Below, piece after piece: positions 16,023 to 23,774 of a stretch of 29,984 bases of DNA. A program made the translations under genes and the position numbers. The notes beneath the pieces are model-generated. The model worked only from the letters and a program-made list of their open reading frames with translations. It was not told where the DNA came from and did no database searches. The stretch is from NCBI GenBank assembly GCA_031286725.1, contig JAITTR010000088.1, forward strand, positions 1 through 29,984, written 5' to 3'. The stretch is from Holosporales bacterium (GTDB taxonomy: Bacteria; Pseudomonadota; Alphaproteobacteria; RUG11792). Each line of letters begins with the position of its first letter. The stretch's first letter is position 1.

Positions 16023-16373
16023 ATGGCAAAAATGAAAGTAAAAATATTAGCGTTAACTACGTTATTAGTAGCAACAGTAAATTGCATGGAAATAGCATTA
16101 CCAAAGATGGAGGAAACGCCGGAATTTCAGCAACAAATAAGATATTACGAAAAGTATATCGAGTGTTGGTTTGAGGAAAAAGAAGAAATGAAGAAAAATG
16201 TTCGGAATTGAGTAGGATAGTAGTAATGGCACGGGATAGAGATAAGAGGGGGGATAGTTGTTTTGAGTCCAAGAATACTCTCTGAAGGGAAACGATTATA
16301 TAATAAAGGAAACAACAGAGCATTGTATGTTTGCGAAAGACGTAAGGAATGCTTTGTTAGAGATTGGTATTGA
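16023..16373 (+). pseudogene. Secreted small protein, broken by two homopolymer shifts
   Basis: Opens MAKMKVKILALTTLLVATVNC, a signal peptide (possibly a lipobox-like end), then MEIALPKMEETPEFQQQI and a charged helix. The frame stops at 16211. One extra A in the A5 run at 16194-16198 leads into CSELSRIVVMARDRDKRG. Removing one G from the G6 run at 16248-16253 then leads into IVVLSPRILSEGKRLYNK, GNNRALYVCERRKECFVRDW and a stop at 16373. The restored protein is about 117 residues with several Cys in its second half. No family recognised. Confidence 0.55.
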
Positions 16374-16392
16374 TTTAGAAAGGGGATATGAA

Positions 16393-16691
16393 ATGAAAAA
16401 AGTAAATGTAATGATAGGATAATAGGAAACCTAGGCATGATGATGCTAGTAGATAAAAGAAAAAATAACATAGAAAACGTAGCTGAGTACTTCAGTCATT
16501 GCGAATCGAAAAACATAGAAGAAAATGATAATAAAGAGTTAAGTATTCGCCTAAAGAAAATCTATCTTAAGGATAAATCCTTATCCCATATCCTAAAATT
16601 ATCGTTACCATCTTGTCCTTCTCGATACTTCTTAATCTCTTTTGTAGCTACTCCTATTGTTAACAGAAATATCCTCGTATCTCTTCTTTAG
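16393..16691 (+). pseudogene. Small membrane-anchored protein remnant
   Basis: ATG at 16393 with AAGGGG upstream opens MKKVNVMIG and then stops. A single-base change near 16419 would join it to the frame IIGNLGMMMLVDKRKNN, which continues through VAEYFSHCESKNIEE and IRLKKIYLKDKSLS before it runs antisense into another coding-like remnant. The N-terminus looks like a signal anchor similar in style to the lipoprotein at 4354. Function unknown. Confidence 0.3.
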
Positions 16692-16870
16692 TTCTGGAAA
16701 CTCTATTTGTAATATATGCGCATGTTCTACTCTTATGTTTCCTCTATTTTATATTGACATCTCATATTTAGAGCATACTTCTTGGATTATACTCTTCAGT
16801 ATGTATCCCTATTTGGTTACGTAAAATAGTTCCGTATGCTCCCTGCCTACCTAGTATTATACTATTTTCT
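16632..16870 (-). pseudogene. Coding-like remnant, unknown family
   Basis: Two minus-strand open pieces in different frames look like parts of one decayed gene: GRQGAYGTILRNQIGIHTEE (about 16770-16850) and NIRVEHAHILQIEFPELKK followed by RYEDISV (about 16655-16745), ending at a stop at 16632. No start and no family recognised. Confidence 0.25.
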
Positions 16871-17065
16871 TTCTATTCTAACATATCTGTAGAAGTAAGT
16901 ATAAAATGTGGGATAAACATGCTATGAAACGCTGTTTGGTATTCTGCTTAAGCAAAATATCTTCTTGCTCAGAACTTAAATTCCCACTCTACATAAATTA
17001 CAGAGCATACTTTTTCTTTGTTTTATATGTGGTATTATACTATATAAATGGGCGGGGAAAGGTAG

Positions 17066-17123
17066 ACGCGCAAAAATGAGTACGCCAACAATTGATTACA
17101 ACTTAATTATGGAATTTGCGCGT
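17066..17123. repeat. Inverted repeat ending at the start codon of the membrane gene
   Basis: Perfect 9-base arms ACGCGCAAA (17066-17074) and TTTGCGCGT (17115-17123), 40 bases apart. The right arm ends one base before the ATG at 17125 and overlaps the place where a ribosome would bind, so a folded leader could limit translation, or the arms could be an operator. Confidence 0.5.
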
Positions 17124-17124
17124 T

Positions 17125-17535
17125 ATGAACAATGTAAGCGAGAAAGTCATGGAAGAAGACAAAATTAGATATTTAGAAGCGATACAAGGCACAATTAATC
17201 GGATGGCAAGCAATTCATTTGCCATCAAGAATTGGTTTGTAGTGTTGTTTGGGGGATTGTTGACAATTTTCTTTAAGCAACATGAAATTTGGGTTCCAAT
17301 TGTTGGTATTGTTATAACAATATTTTTTGCGACTCAGGATGCTTATTATTTGTATTTAGAAAGAAGCTATAGAAACCTGTATGCTTTAGCGTTGAAAGAC
17401 GAAGTTGAATTGTTCGATATGGATACAACAAAAGTAAGAACGCATGTTTTATACGTCAAATCTTTTGGGTCGTTTTCTATAATAATTTATTTTGTTTCTC
17501 TTTTGTGTTTTGCTATCTTATTATTTATAAAATAA
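17125..17535 (+). CDS. Small multi-span membrane protein paired with a TIR gene
   Basis: 136 residues from the ATG at 17125 (a TTG at 17116 is the alternative). A soluble helix with RYLEAIQGTINRMASNSFAI leads into two membrane segments (about 35-75: KNWFVVLFGGLLTIFF and WVPIVGIVITIFFA), then the conserved-looking block QDAYYLYLERSYRNLY, a soluble stretch, and a third span at the C-terminus (SIIIYFVSLLCFAILLF). From memory, membrane proteins of this plan occur elsewhere next to TIR-like genes; I cannot confirm this here. It lies 21 bases before the TIR gene. A membrane effector triggered by a TIR-made signal is a reasonable hypothesis, similar in plan to other 2TM (SLATT-like) immune effectors. 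Confidence 0.75.
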   Translation: MNNVSEKVMEEDKIRYLEAIQGTINRMASNSFAIKNWFVVLFGGLLTIFFKQHEIWVPIVGIVITIFFATQDAYYLYLERSYRNLYALALKDEVELFDMDTTKVRTHVLYVKSFGSFSIIIYFVSLLCFAILLFIK

Positions 17536-17556
17536 GCAGTTTTGAGAGTACATTTA

Positions 17557-18102
17557 ATGAAAAGACAGGTATTTTTTAGTTTTCACTATAAAGCTGACGC
17601 GTGTCGCACTGGTCAAATTAGAAACATAGGAGTCCTAGAGGGCGGAAAAATAGTTTCTGATAATGATTGGGAAAAAGTAAGAGGAGGTAGTTATGATGAT
17701 ATTCAACGTTGGATTAATGAGCAGCTAGACAAAAGATCTTGCACAGTTGTTTTGATTGGGACAGAAACCGCTAACAGGGATTGGATTAAGTATGAAATAA
17801 TGAAAAGCTGGGAACTAGGTAAAGGGCTTGTTGGTATATATGTCCACAACTTAAAAGATCCGCAAACCGGCTGTTCTCAGAAAGGAAAAAATCCTTTTGA
17901 CAATGTTATTCTTCAGAATGGAGCTACGCTAAGTTCTGTCATAAAACCTTATGATCCACTACCATCTGATGCGTATAACTGTATAAAAAACAACATCGAG
18001 AGCTGGATAGAGGAAGCGATCGAAAGAAGGCCAAGAAACATCCAGTTAATGCAAAGTAGTAGGCAATATCTATGCGAGAAAATATTTAGGAATGGCATGT
18101 GA
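17557..18102 (+). CDS. ThsB-like TIR-domain protein (MTH538/DUF1863 type)
   Basis: 181 residues from the ATG at 17557 (GAGAG 8 bases upstream). The fold markers of ThsB-like TIR proteins are clear: KRQVFFSFHYKAD at the N-terminus, a variable loop to about residue 45, DDIQRWINEQLDKRSCTVVL, IGTETANRDWIKYEIMKSWE with the putative catalytic Glu at about residue 80, then GLVGIYVHNLKD and KGKNPFD. In Thoeris, ThsB senses phage and makes a cyclic ADP-ribose-type signal from NAD that activates ThsA. No ThsA-like (SIR2 or Macro) gene is present; the partner is the membrane protein upstream. The tail after about 140 (IESWIEEAIERRPRN onward) is less conserved. The domain is sure; the defence role is inference. 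Confidence 0.88.
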   Translation: MKRQVFFSFHYKADACRTGQIRNIGVLEGGKIVSDNDWEKVRGGSYDDIQRWINEQLDKRSCTVVLIGTETANRDWIKYEIMKSWELGKGLVGIYVHNLKDPQTGCSQKGKNPFDNVILQNGATLSSVIKPYDPLPSDAYNCIKNNIESWIEEAIERRPRNIQLMQSSRQYLCEKIFRNGM

Positions 18103-18200
18103 ATGTTAATTCTAAAGATGAGCAGAAGTATCAAGATACTTAAAAAGTATTGCTTAAACGCACGATCTGTACTAAACTGAATAAATAAGCGTTTTTTTAT

Positions 18201-18272
18201 ATAAAGTTATGGTTTGCAAATTCTTAAAATTTTCTAAATCATCTATTGGGCAAGCCAGTCGTATAACTTTAT
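18201..18272. repeat. Inverted repeat downstream of the TIR gene
   Basis: Perfect 10-base arms ATAAAGTTAT (18201-18210) and ATAACTTTAT (18263-18272), with GGTTTGC and GCAAGCC just inside as an imperfect continuation. The loop is AT-rich. Possible structured leader of the symporter gene or island boundary. Confidence 0.35.
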
Positions 18273-18343
18273 TTTCATCCCGATCTCGTCGCAATTAAAC
18301 GAAAAAATATTTTAGTTTTCTTTGATTTTTGAGGTTTTGGATT

Positions 18344-19522
18344 ATGTTTATAAAAAAGTTTTTAAATTTGCCATTTTGCGTTATATCTCTTTTTATACTA
18401 ACGTTGTGTTTTGGCAATAGCGTTAGCTTTGAAATAAAAACGCAGTTATATGCGATAAGTTTGTGTTTGAAGGACTTAATAGTTTTTGTCCTTCCGCTTT
18501 TGATATTTTCTCTCGTTATGTCGGGAATCTTAAATTTGAAGAACGAATCTTGGAGAATCGTTTTAATATTGATTCCTCTTGTTTGTCTGTCAAATTTCGC
18601 AGCGTTTTGGACGTCATATATCTTTACGGTTCCAATTTTGAAGTTCGGAATATTAACTATTTCCGAGTTGAGCCAAGAGAACGGCTTGCCTCCCGCATGG
18701 AGCGTTTATATATGCAAACTTGTTAGCAACGATATTGCGTTGCTGTCAGGATTAACGTTTGGGATAGCGGGAAACTTCATAAAATTAAAATTCATCGATA
18801 CGATATCTCAGAAATTGTTGCTCGTCTCGAACTTTATTTTGAAAAAAGTAATTTGTCTAATTCTGCCATTGTTTATCCTTGGGTTTATTATAAAAATGCA
18901 ACACGAGGGGGCTTTAACGCTTGTTATTAAAGAATATTCGAAGCTTCTTTTGCTCGTCGCAATTTTGTCGTATGGATACATGTTTTCCGCAATATATTTT
19001 CTATGCGGAAGGCGTATCTCTATGGCGATAGAAAAGTTTAAGAACCTGATACCTGGAATTTTAATCGGATTTTTCGGCATGTCGAGCATAGCGGCTTTGC
19101 CAACGACAATCGAGGGCTGCCAAAAGAACTTAAAGGATAAAAATATAGCTAGTTTTGTCGTTCCTGCGGCGGCAAATATGCATCTTTTGGGAGACTGCTT
19201 TGCTCTTCCGATAATAGGATTAGCGCTTATGGTTTCTTTTGGCTATGGCATTCCAAGCGTTCAACAGTTTTTGGTATTCTCGATTTACGGAGTTGTTGCG
19301 AAATTTGCCGCGGCTGGAATTCCTGGCGGAAGCGCAATAATTTTTGCTCCGCTCTTTGAGAATGTGTTTGGATTTTCGGCTCCGATGTTAACGGCCGTCA
19401 CGGCTATATACGTTCTCTTCGATCCTGTCGCAACCTCGGCAAACGTTTTTGGGCATGGAATGTTCGCTATATTTTTTGAAAAGGTTTCCGCAAAGATTTT
19501 AAGAAAATCTAAATTGCGATAG
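18344..19522 (+). CDS. Divergent dicarboxylate/amino-acid:cation symporter (DAACS/SDF family)
   Basis: About 392 residues from ATG 18344 (GAGG about 9 bases upstream; TTG at 18329 is the alternative). Eight or so membrane spans. Family landmarks are SSIAALPTTIEGCQKN (first hairpin, usually SSxATLPxT), VPAAANMHLLGDCFALP (the TM7 region, usually NxDGT), GIPGGSAIIFAP (second hairpin), and LFDPVATSANVFGHG (TM8, usually DxxxTxxNVxGD). The position of the last Asp is His, and the NMDGT motif is altered, so substrate or ion coupling may differ from glutamate or C4-dicarboxylate carriers. The family uses Na+ or H+ gradients for uptake, consistent with scavenging from a host. Confidence 0.85.
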   Translation: MFIKKFLNLPFCVISLFILTLCFGNSVSFEIKTQLYAISLCLKDLIVFVLPLLIFSLVMSGILNLKNESWRIVLILIPLVCLSNFAAFWTSYIFTVPILKFGILTISELSQENGLPPAWSVYICKLVSNDIALLSGLTFGIAGNFIKLKFIDTISQKLLLVSNFILKKVICLILPLFILGFIIKMQHEGALTLVIKEYSKLLLLVAILSYGYMFSAIYFLCGRRISMAIEKFKNLIPGILIGFFGMSSIAALPTTIEGCQKNLKDKNIASFVVPAAANMHLLGDCFALPIIGLALMVSFGYGIPSVQQFLVFSIYGVVAKFAAAGIPGGSAIIFAPLFENVFGFSAPMLTAVTAIYVLFDPVATSANVFGHGMFAIFFEKVSAKILRKSKLR

Positions 19523-19749
19523 ATTGGTCTTTTATGTCTAACCTTAGAATTCATTTCTGGAGGTTAGGCAAGAAATTCATTGTCTGTATAAAACTTGTCC
19601 GAAATTGTTATGACTTAAATCTGGATAATATATCTTCCTCCGAAGATGCAAAGGAATAATTCTACAATAAAGAAAACTCTGTACTATTGCGGATTCAGAT
19701 CGTATTATTCTACTATAAGTTTATATATAGAGAATTGTCGCTTAGAAAA

Positions 19750-20346
19750 GTGAATAATTTAAAAAATAACGTTATTTTTACAGTTTTCATTTTCTTATTC
19801 GCAACGTCTATTACTACGGCTATATCGTTTTATTTGTTTGGAAGAGAGAATCAGAAATCAGACGTTATAAAGATAGCGGTTATAGACGCCGAGAAGTTAA
19901 AAAATAATGCGAGATGTTTTAGAGCGCATGAAAAAATCGCGAAAATGTTATCGGAAGTCATTGCCAGAATGAAAATTTCCGAAGACGAAATAAAATCCGA
20001 ATATGAAGCATTAAAAGATAATGAAAAATTAAACGACAATCAAAAAAGACAACAAGTCAGTCAAATAGAAAATAAGTGGACTGAAATTTCTAATAAATAT
20101 AACATAGAGATACAAAATATAAAAAACATGGATTTGAAATTGTCAGAATATCTAGAAAACAAATTAAATAATATAGTGTCTCGAGTTTCCAGAGTTTGGA
20201 AGATAAGCGTAGTATTAAATAAGGAAACGAAAGATTCTATTATAGTATTCTATAATTCTAAAAATATTGATATAACAAATTTGGTAGTAAGAGAGTTAAA
20301 CAAACAAATTCCAATAGTAAATTTTAAAAAGGTATTGAATGATTAA
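19750..20346 (+). CDS. skp: Skp/OmpH-like periplasmic chaperone
   Basis: About 198 residues from a GTG at 19750; TTG starts at 19687 and 19735 are possible and no ribosome-binding site decides between them. A hydrophobic N-terminus (VIFTVFIFLFATSITTAI) serves as signal or anchor. IKIAVIDAEKL fits the first strand of Skp, followed by a long charged coiled-coil (about 60-140), the tentacle-like part, then a short mixed C-terminal domain. Skp holds unfolded outer-membrane proteins in the periplasm. Overlap with lpxD by 8 bases is the same neighbour relation as in the bamA-skp-lpxD-fabZ-lpxA cluster; bamA, fabZ and lpxA are not beside it here. Sequence similarity is weak, so the call leans on fold pattern and place. 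Confidence 0.65.
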   Translation: MNNLKNNVIFTVFIFLFATSITTAISFYLFGRENQKSDVIKIAVIDAEKLKNNARCFRAHEKIAKMLSEVIARMKISEDEIKSEYEALKDNEKLNDNQKRQQVSQIENKWTEISNKYNIEIQNIKNMDLKLSEYLENKLNNIVSRVSRVWKISVVLNKETKDSIIVFYNSKNIDITNLVVRELNKQIPIVNFKKVLND

Positions 20347-21418
20347 TTCCAAATTTTATACTCAAAACCGCTTTTTTAGTCTTCGGGACATATGCAGTAT
20401 TTTAGGCGTTTTTGTGCCAGAGCAATGCAATTTGGATAAAAATATAACTTCCATAGCAAAATTAAACGAAGCCGCCGAAACGGATATTACGTTCTTTCAT
20501 AATCAAAAATATTTGGAAGATTTAAAAAACACTAAGGCTTACGCTTGTATACTTTTAGACAAGTTTAAAAAATACTTGCCAAGCAACGTCGTTCCTGTCG
20601 TCGTTAATCAGCCATATTTGGCTTTGGCTCTTCTTTTAAAAGAGTTTTATTCGATAAAAGGTTACGATATTAGAGAAACCTTTATATCGAAAAATGCGAG
20701 CGTCTCTAAAAAAGCAAAAATAGGAAACAATTGCCACATATCGGATTTCGTTTTTATAGAAGATGACGCGATGATAAAAGATGGGACTTTTATTGGGCCA
20801 AATGCAGCTATCTTACGAGGAACGGAAATAGGCGAGAATTCTCATATAGAATCCAACGTAACCATAGGTTTCTCGAAAATAGGCAACAACGCCTATATAA
20901 AAACAGGAACAAGAATAGGCCAACAAGGTTTTGGTTTTTATATGGGGAAAGAAGGAATCGTCGACATACTACAAATAGGAGTTGTAGTAATTGGAAACAA
21001 TACGCAAATAGGAGCTAATTGCACTATAGACAGGGGAAGTATTGGAGAAACAAGAATAGGAGATAACGTAAGAATAGACAATATGGTTCATATAGCCCAT
21101 AATGTTGAGATTGACTCAAACAGCGTAATTGCCGCTCAAACAGGAATAGCGGGAAGCTCTAAGATTGGAAAATATTGCGTTTTTGGCGGACAGGTCGGAA
21201 TAGCGGGTCATATAGAAATTGGAAATAGCGTAACAATAGCCGCTCAGTCCGGAGTTATGAGAGATGCCGACCCCAATAGTAAAATTGCGGGAACTCCAGC
21301 GCAAAACATTACAAATTGGCATAGACAAAGTGTTCTGTTAAAAAAACTATTAAAGCAAAGGATATCCGCCCCCAAAGGGCTCTTCGCAAGAATAAAACAA
21401 TGCCTCTTTAAAATCTAA
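20339..21418 (+). CDS. lpxD: UDP-3-O-acylglucosamine N-acyltransferase LpxD
   Basis: Third step of lipid A synthesis: adds a 3-hydroxyacyl chain from ACP to the amino group of UDP-3-O-acylglucosamine. 359 residues. The N-terminal uridine-binding domain (about 1-115, with SIAKLNEAAETDITFFHN) is followed by a left-handed beta helix of hexapeptide repeats (about 120-320). The segment NMVHIAHNVEID holds the catalytic His, near residue 254. The C-terminal helix (about 325-359) is present. So the cell makes, or recently made, lipid A. ACP, its acyl donor, is encoded at 25044. Confidence 0.96.
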   Translation: MINSKFYTQNRFFSLRDICSILGVFVPEQCNLDKNITSIAKLNEAAETDITFFHNQKYLEDLKNTKAYACILLDKFKKYLPSNVVPVVVNQPYLALALLLKEFYSIKGYDIRETFISKNASVSKKAKIGNNCHISDFVFIEDDAMIKDGTFIGPNAAILRGTEIGENSHIESNVTIGFSKIGNNAYIKTGTRIGQQGFGFYMGKEGIVDILQIGVVVIGNNTQIGANCTIDRGSIGETRIGDNVRIDNMVHIAHNVEIDSNSVIAAQTGIAGSSKIGKYCVFGGQVGIAGHIEIGNSVTIAAQSGVMRDADPNSKIAGTPAQNITNWHRQSVLLKKLLKQRISAPKGLFARIKQCLFKI

Positions 21419-21436
21419 GCATACCAAAAACTATAT

Positions 21437-21571
21437 ATTTCCTTTTGGAACGAAAAAACAAAAGATCAATTTACGAAGCGTGTTGTCAAGGGCAAATAGC
21501 GAACAAAGAGAGCGTCCCTTGACAACTCGAGCGGAGTAAATTGGTATAATGGAGTTCCCCCAAAAGGAAAT
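21437..21571. repeat. Nested inverted repeats between convergent lpxD and ruvB, with repeat A copy 2
   Basis: Outer arms ATTTCCTTTTGG (21437-21448) and CCAAAAGGAAAT (21560-21571) are perfect. Inside is a repeat A relative: TTGTCAAGGG (21483-21492) and CCCTTGACAA (21516-21525), perfect 10 bases. A trace of hairpin B (ttggtataatggagttcccc) follows but has no second arm. The convergent placement suggests a two-way terminator. Confidence 0.75.
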
Positions 21572-21613
21572 GTATAAATAAAGGTATGGAGAAGTTATTT
21601 TGGAGCGGAGATT

Positions 21614-22591
21614 TTAGATATAGCGCAATCCTCTATTAGTCAAGACTCTTCCGCGAGGGGTTTTTTGTATAAGACCTTGTTGGATTAGGTATGGTTCTAT
21701 GACCTCTTCTATAGTGTTTGGAGATTCGCAAAGAGCTGCAGAGATTGTGTCCAATCCCACGGGGCCGCCGTTAAATAAATCTTTTATAATTCCTAAGTAT
21801 TTTTTATCTTCAGAATCTAATCCCAGCGGATCAACGTTAAGTTCGTCAAGAGAATTCCTAGCCGCGTCTTCGGTTATTATTGAGATATTTAAAACGCTTG
21901 CGAAATCGCGAACTCTTCTAAGCAACCTATACGCTACTCTCGGCGTTCCCCTGGCTCTTCTTGAAATTTCCAAAGCTGCGTTTTCTTCTATTTCAAATCC
22001 GAGAAGCGTCGCGTTTCTCTCTATAATATAAGCCAATTCTTCCGTCGTATAAAATTCAAATCGGAGCGGAATGCCAAATCTTTCTCTAAGAGGCTGAGAT
22101 AAAAGCCCCAGCCTCGTAGTTGCCGCAACTACCGTAAACTGCGGAATATCAAGCCTTAAAGACTTTGCGGCTCGCCCTTCGCCAATTATTATGTCTATTT
22201 TGAAATCTTCCATCGCAGGATACAACATTTCTTCAACGGCAGGCTGCATCCTATGTATTTCGTCTATAAACAAAACGTCTTTTTCCTTCATATTCGTCAA
22301 AATAGCGGCCAAATCCCCTGTTTTTATCATGACAGGCCCAGACGTTATTTTTATAGAGGAATCCATTTCGTTAGATATAATCTGAGCCATAGTCGTTTTT
22401 CCAAGCCCAGGCGGGCCGGAAAGAAGAACGTGATCAAGAGCTTCTCCTCTTGTTTTTGCCGCTTTTATAAAAACGTCTAGGTTTTTGCAAATGCTTTTTT
22501 GCCCCGTAAAATATTCTAAAGTTTTTGGGCGGAGCGCTCTATCGGCAAAAGCGTCTTCGGTTATCAAATTTGGCGAGATTATTCTTTCCAT
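21614..22591 (-). CDS. ruvB: Holliday junction branch migration helicase RuvB
   Basis: AAA+ motor that drives branch migration of Holliday junctions with RuvA. 325 residues. Walker A GPPGLGKT is at residues 59-66, Walker B with DEIHR at 110-114, sensor AATTRLGLLSQPLRERFG near 160-175, and the C-terminal winged helix (GLDTISAALCESPNTIEE, then TPRGRVLTNRG) that contacts DNA. The length is close to the normal 330-345. ruvA and ruvC are not next to it. It converges on lpxD. Confidence 0.97.
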   Translation of the reverse strand: MERIISPNLITEDAFADRALRPKTLEYFTGQKSICKNLDVFIKAAKTRGEALDHVLLSGPPGLGKTTMAQIISNEMDSSIKITSGPVMIKTGDLAAILTNMKEKDVLFIDEIHRMQPAVEEMLYPAMEDFKIDIIIGEGRAAKSLRLDIPQFTVVAATTRLGLLSQPLRERFGIPLRFEFYTTEELAYIIERNATLLGFEIEENAALEISRRARGTPRVAYRLLRRVRDFASVLNISIITEDAARNSLDELNVDPLGLDSEDKKYLGIIKDLFNGGPVGLDTISAALCESPNTIEEVIEPYLIQQGLIQKTPRGRVLTNRGLRYI

Positions 22592-23302
22592 ATTTGAATT
22601 ATATTGAATAACCCTTTTATATGCAAAATTATTATCGTATCGTCATTTCAAAAATTTTATTTGCCAGAGTTCTTGATCGCTTTTTAGAATGCAATTTTGG
22701 TAAGAATTAAACTCTTCTTTTAATAAATAATAAAATAAGCTACCCACAAGCCTGTTTCTGAAAGGTTAGAATTTTAAGGGATTCGCCATATAGAAACAGA
22801 AGCTAATATTAGAGCGATAATTTCTAATTATCAAAATGACTGAGAATCAAAAATATGGTTGTTTGGAAGCGGTTCTCTAGCCTCTCCATAGCCGTTTCGC
22901 GCGTCTTACGACGGAAATATTGGGACTCTTCAGAGAAAAATTAACTAATAAACTCTGGTTGCGATTTCCACAAGATTCAAAAGTAAAATTACTATGTTTT
23001 TGCGAACCCAACCGCTTCTCCTAACTCATGGAAACGAGAATATTCTACAATGGCAATAGAACGATTAGACGAGCGGGAAGAGCTATAAGATCCAGTATTC
23101 TATCTTAAACGCTTCTCTGCCAACAGTATTTTAGTAACGCAATCTAAATCTCCTTTACGCGAAAGACAGTAAATGGCTTCCTTCTTGAAGCTACAGGCAT
23201 ATGCCCTACAATAACCGCAATTAAAGGTTTATTGAAATACGTTCTCTCGATTGTTTCTACACAATATAGTTAACTTAAAATCGAAAAGAAGACGTCTAAC
23301 CG
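22592..23302. other. Gene-free interval with coding-like debris
   Basis: About 700 bases with no intact gene. One minus-strand open piece (about 22826-22950) reads FFSEESQYFRRKTRETAMER then LENRF and ends at a stop, and looks like the end of a decayed gene. No RNA gene is evident. Confidence 0.4.
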
Positions 23303-23340
23303 ATTTGTCAAGGTAGAAAGCGCAGCGGACCTTGACAAAT
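23303..23340. repeat. Palindromic repeat A, copy 3
   Basis: Perfect 12-base arms ATTTGTCAAGGT (23303-23314) and ACCTTGACAAAT (23329-23340) with a 14-base loop. Hairpin B follows after 6 bases. Confidence 0.88.
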
Positions 23341-23342
23341 CT

Positions 23343-23507
23343 TCAAGGCGGATATGGTATAATTTCCCCCATACCATATCCGCCCCTTGGCAACATATTC
23401 GATGATTTATCAAATTCTGAATAATGAATATCCGTATCCCAAAACTCCTTAGCAGTTAAAGGTATTTTCTTAGAATTTTTAAAGAATTTATTGGTATTAA
23501 ACAACAT
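23343..23507 (-). CDS. Small ORF of the composite repeat, copy 2
   Basis: 54 codons from ATG at 23507 with AAGGAG 9 bases upstream. Begins MLFNTNKFFKNSKKIPLTAK, middle EFWDTDIHYSEFDK, ends GYGMGEIIPYPP, with the last part encoded by hairpin B. It shares the leader, the first eight residues and the last four with the ORF at 9308-9436 and differs between them. The strong ribosome-binding site favours translation. Function unknown. Confidence 0.4.
   Translation of the reverse strand: MLFNTNKFFKNSKKIPLTAKEFWDTDIHYSEFDKSSNMLPRGGYGMGEIIPYPP
23347..23384. repeat. Palindromic repeat B, copy 2
   Basis: Perfect 14-base arms GGCGGATATGGTAT (23347-23360) and ATACCATATCCGCC (23371-23384) around a 10-base loop. 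The left arm holds the last codons and stop-proximal part of the small ORF on the minus strand. Confidence 0.88.
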
Positions 23508-23597
23508 GTTATGTTCTCCTTGATAATAAAGATGGATTATTTAGAATATCCAAAATTTGTCTTTTGGACAAAGAAATCTTAAATATCCGATGGGTTT

Positions 23598-23697
23598 GAT
23601 ATAGACGATCAAATCTCCGCCTATGTTTTTAGGATACCTTATTGCTTCCATGAAATACAAGAACTTTTTTTGTCCCCTAAAATTTTATGCAAATTTG
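23598..23697. repeat. Dispersed repeat C, copy 3
   Basis: About 100 bases nearly identical to 9490-9590 and related to 1-100. It sits at the same distance from the MLFNTNKF leader as in the first composite copy, so A, B, small ORF and C travel as one unit of about 340-400 bases. Confidence 0.8.
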
Positions 23698-23774
23698 CAG
23701 AAATCAGAACATTTAGAAACGGGGTTTTATAAATAAATCTCTTTTAACAAATACCCGGAGTAATAAGGCTAAAA

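Noticed and set aside
16057..16471. Minus-strand frames across the 16 kb pseudogenes
   Set aside because: Shadows of the plus-strand frames, which have a signal peptide and coherent continuation.
21519..21550. TTGACA and TATAAT in repeat A/B as a normal promoter
   Set aside because: The spacing is 20 bases, beyond the usual 16-18, and the sequences are explained by the palindromes; mentioned only as a possible weak promoter.
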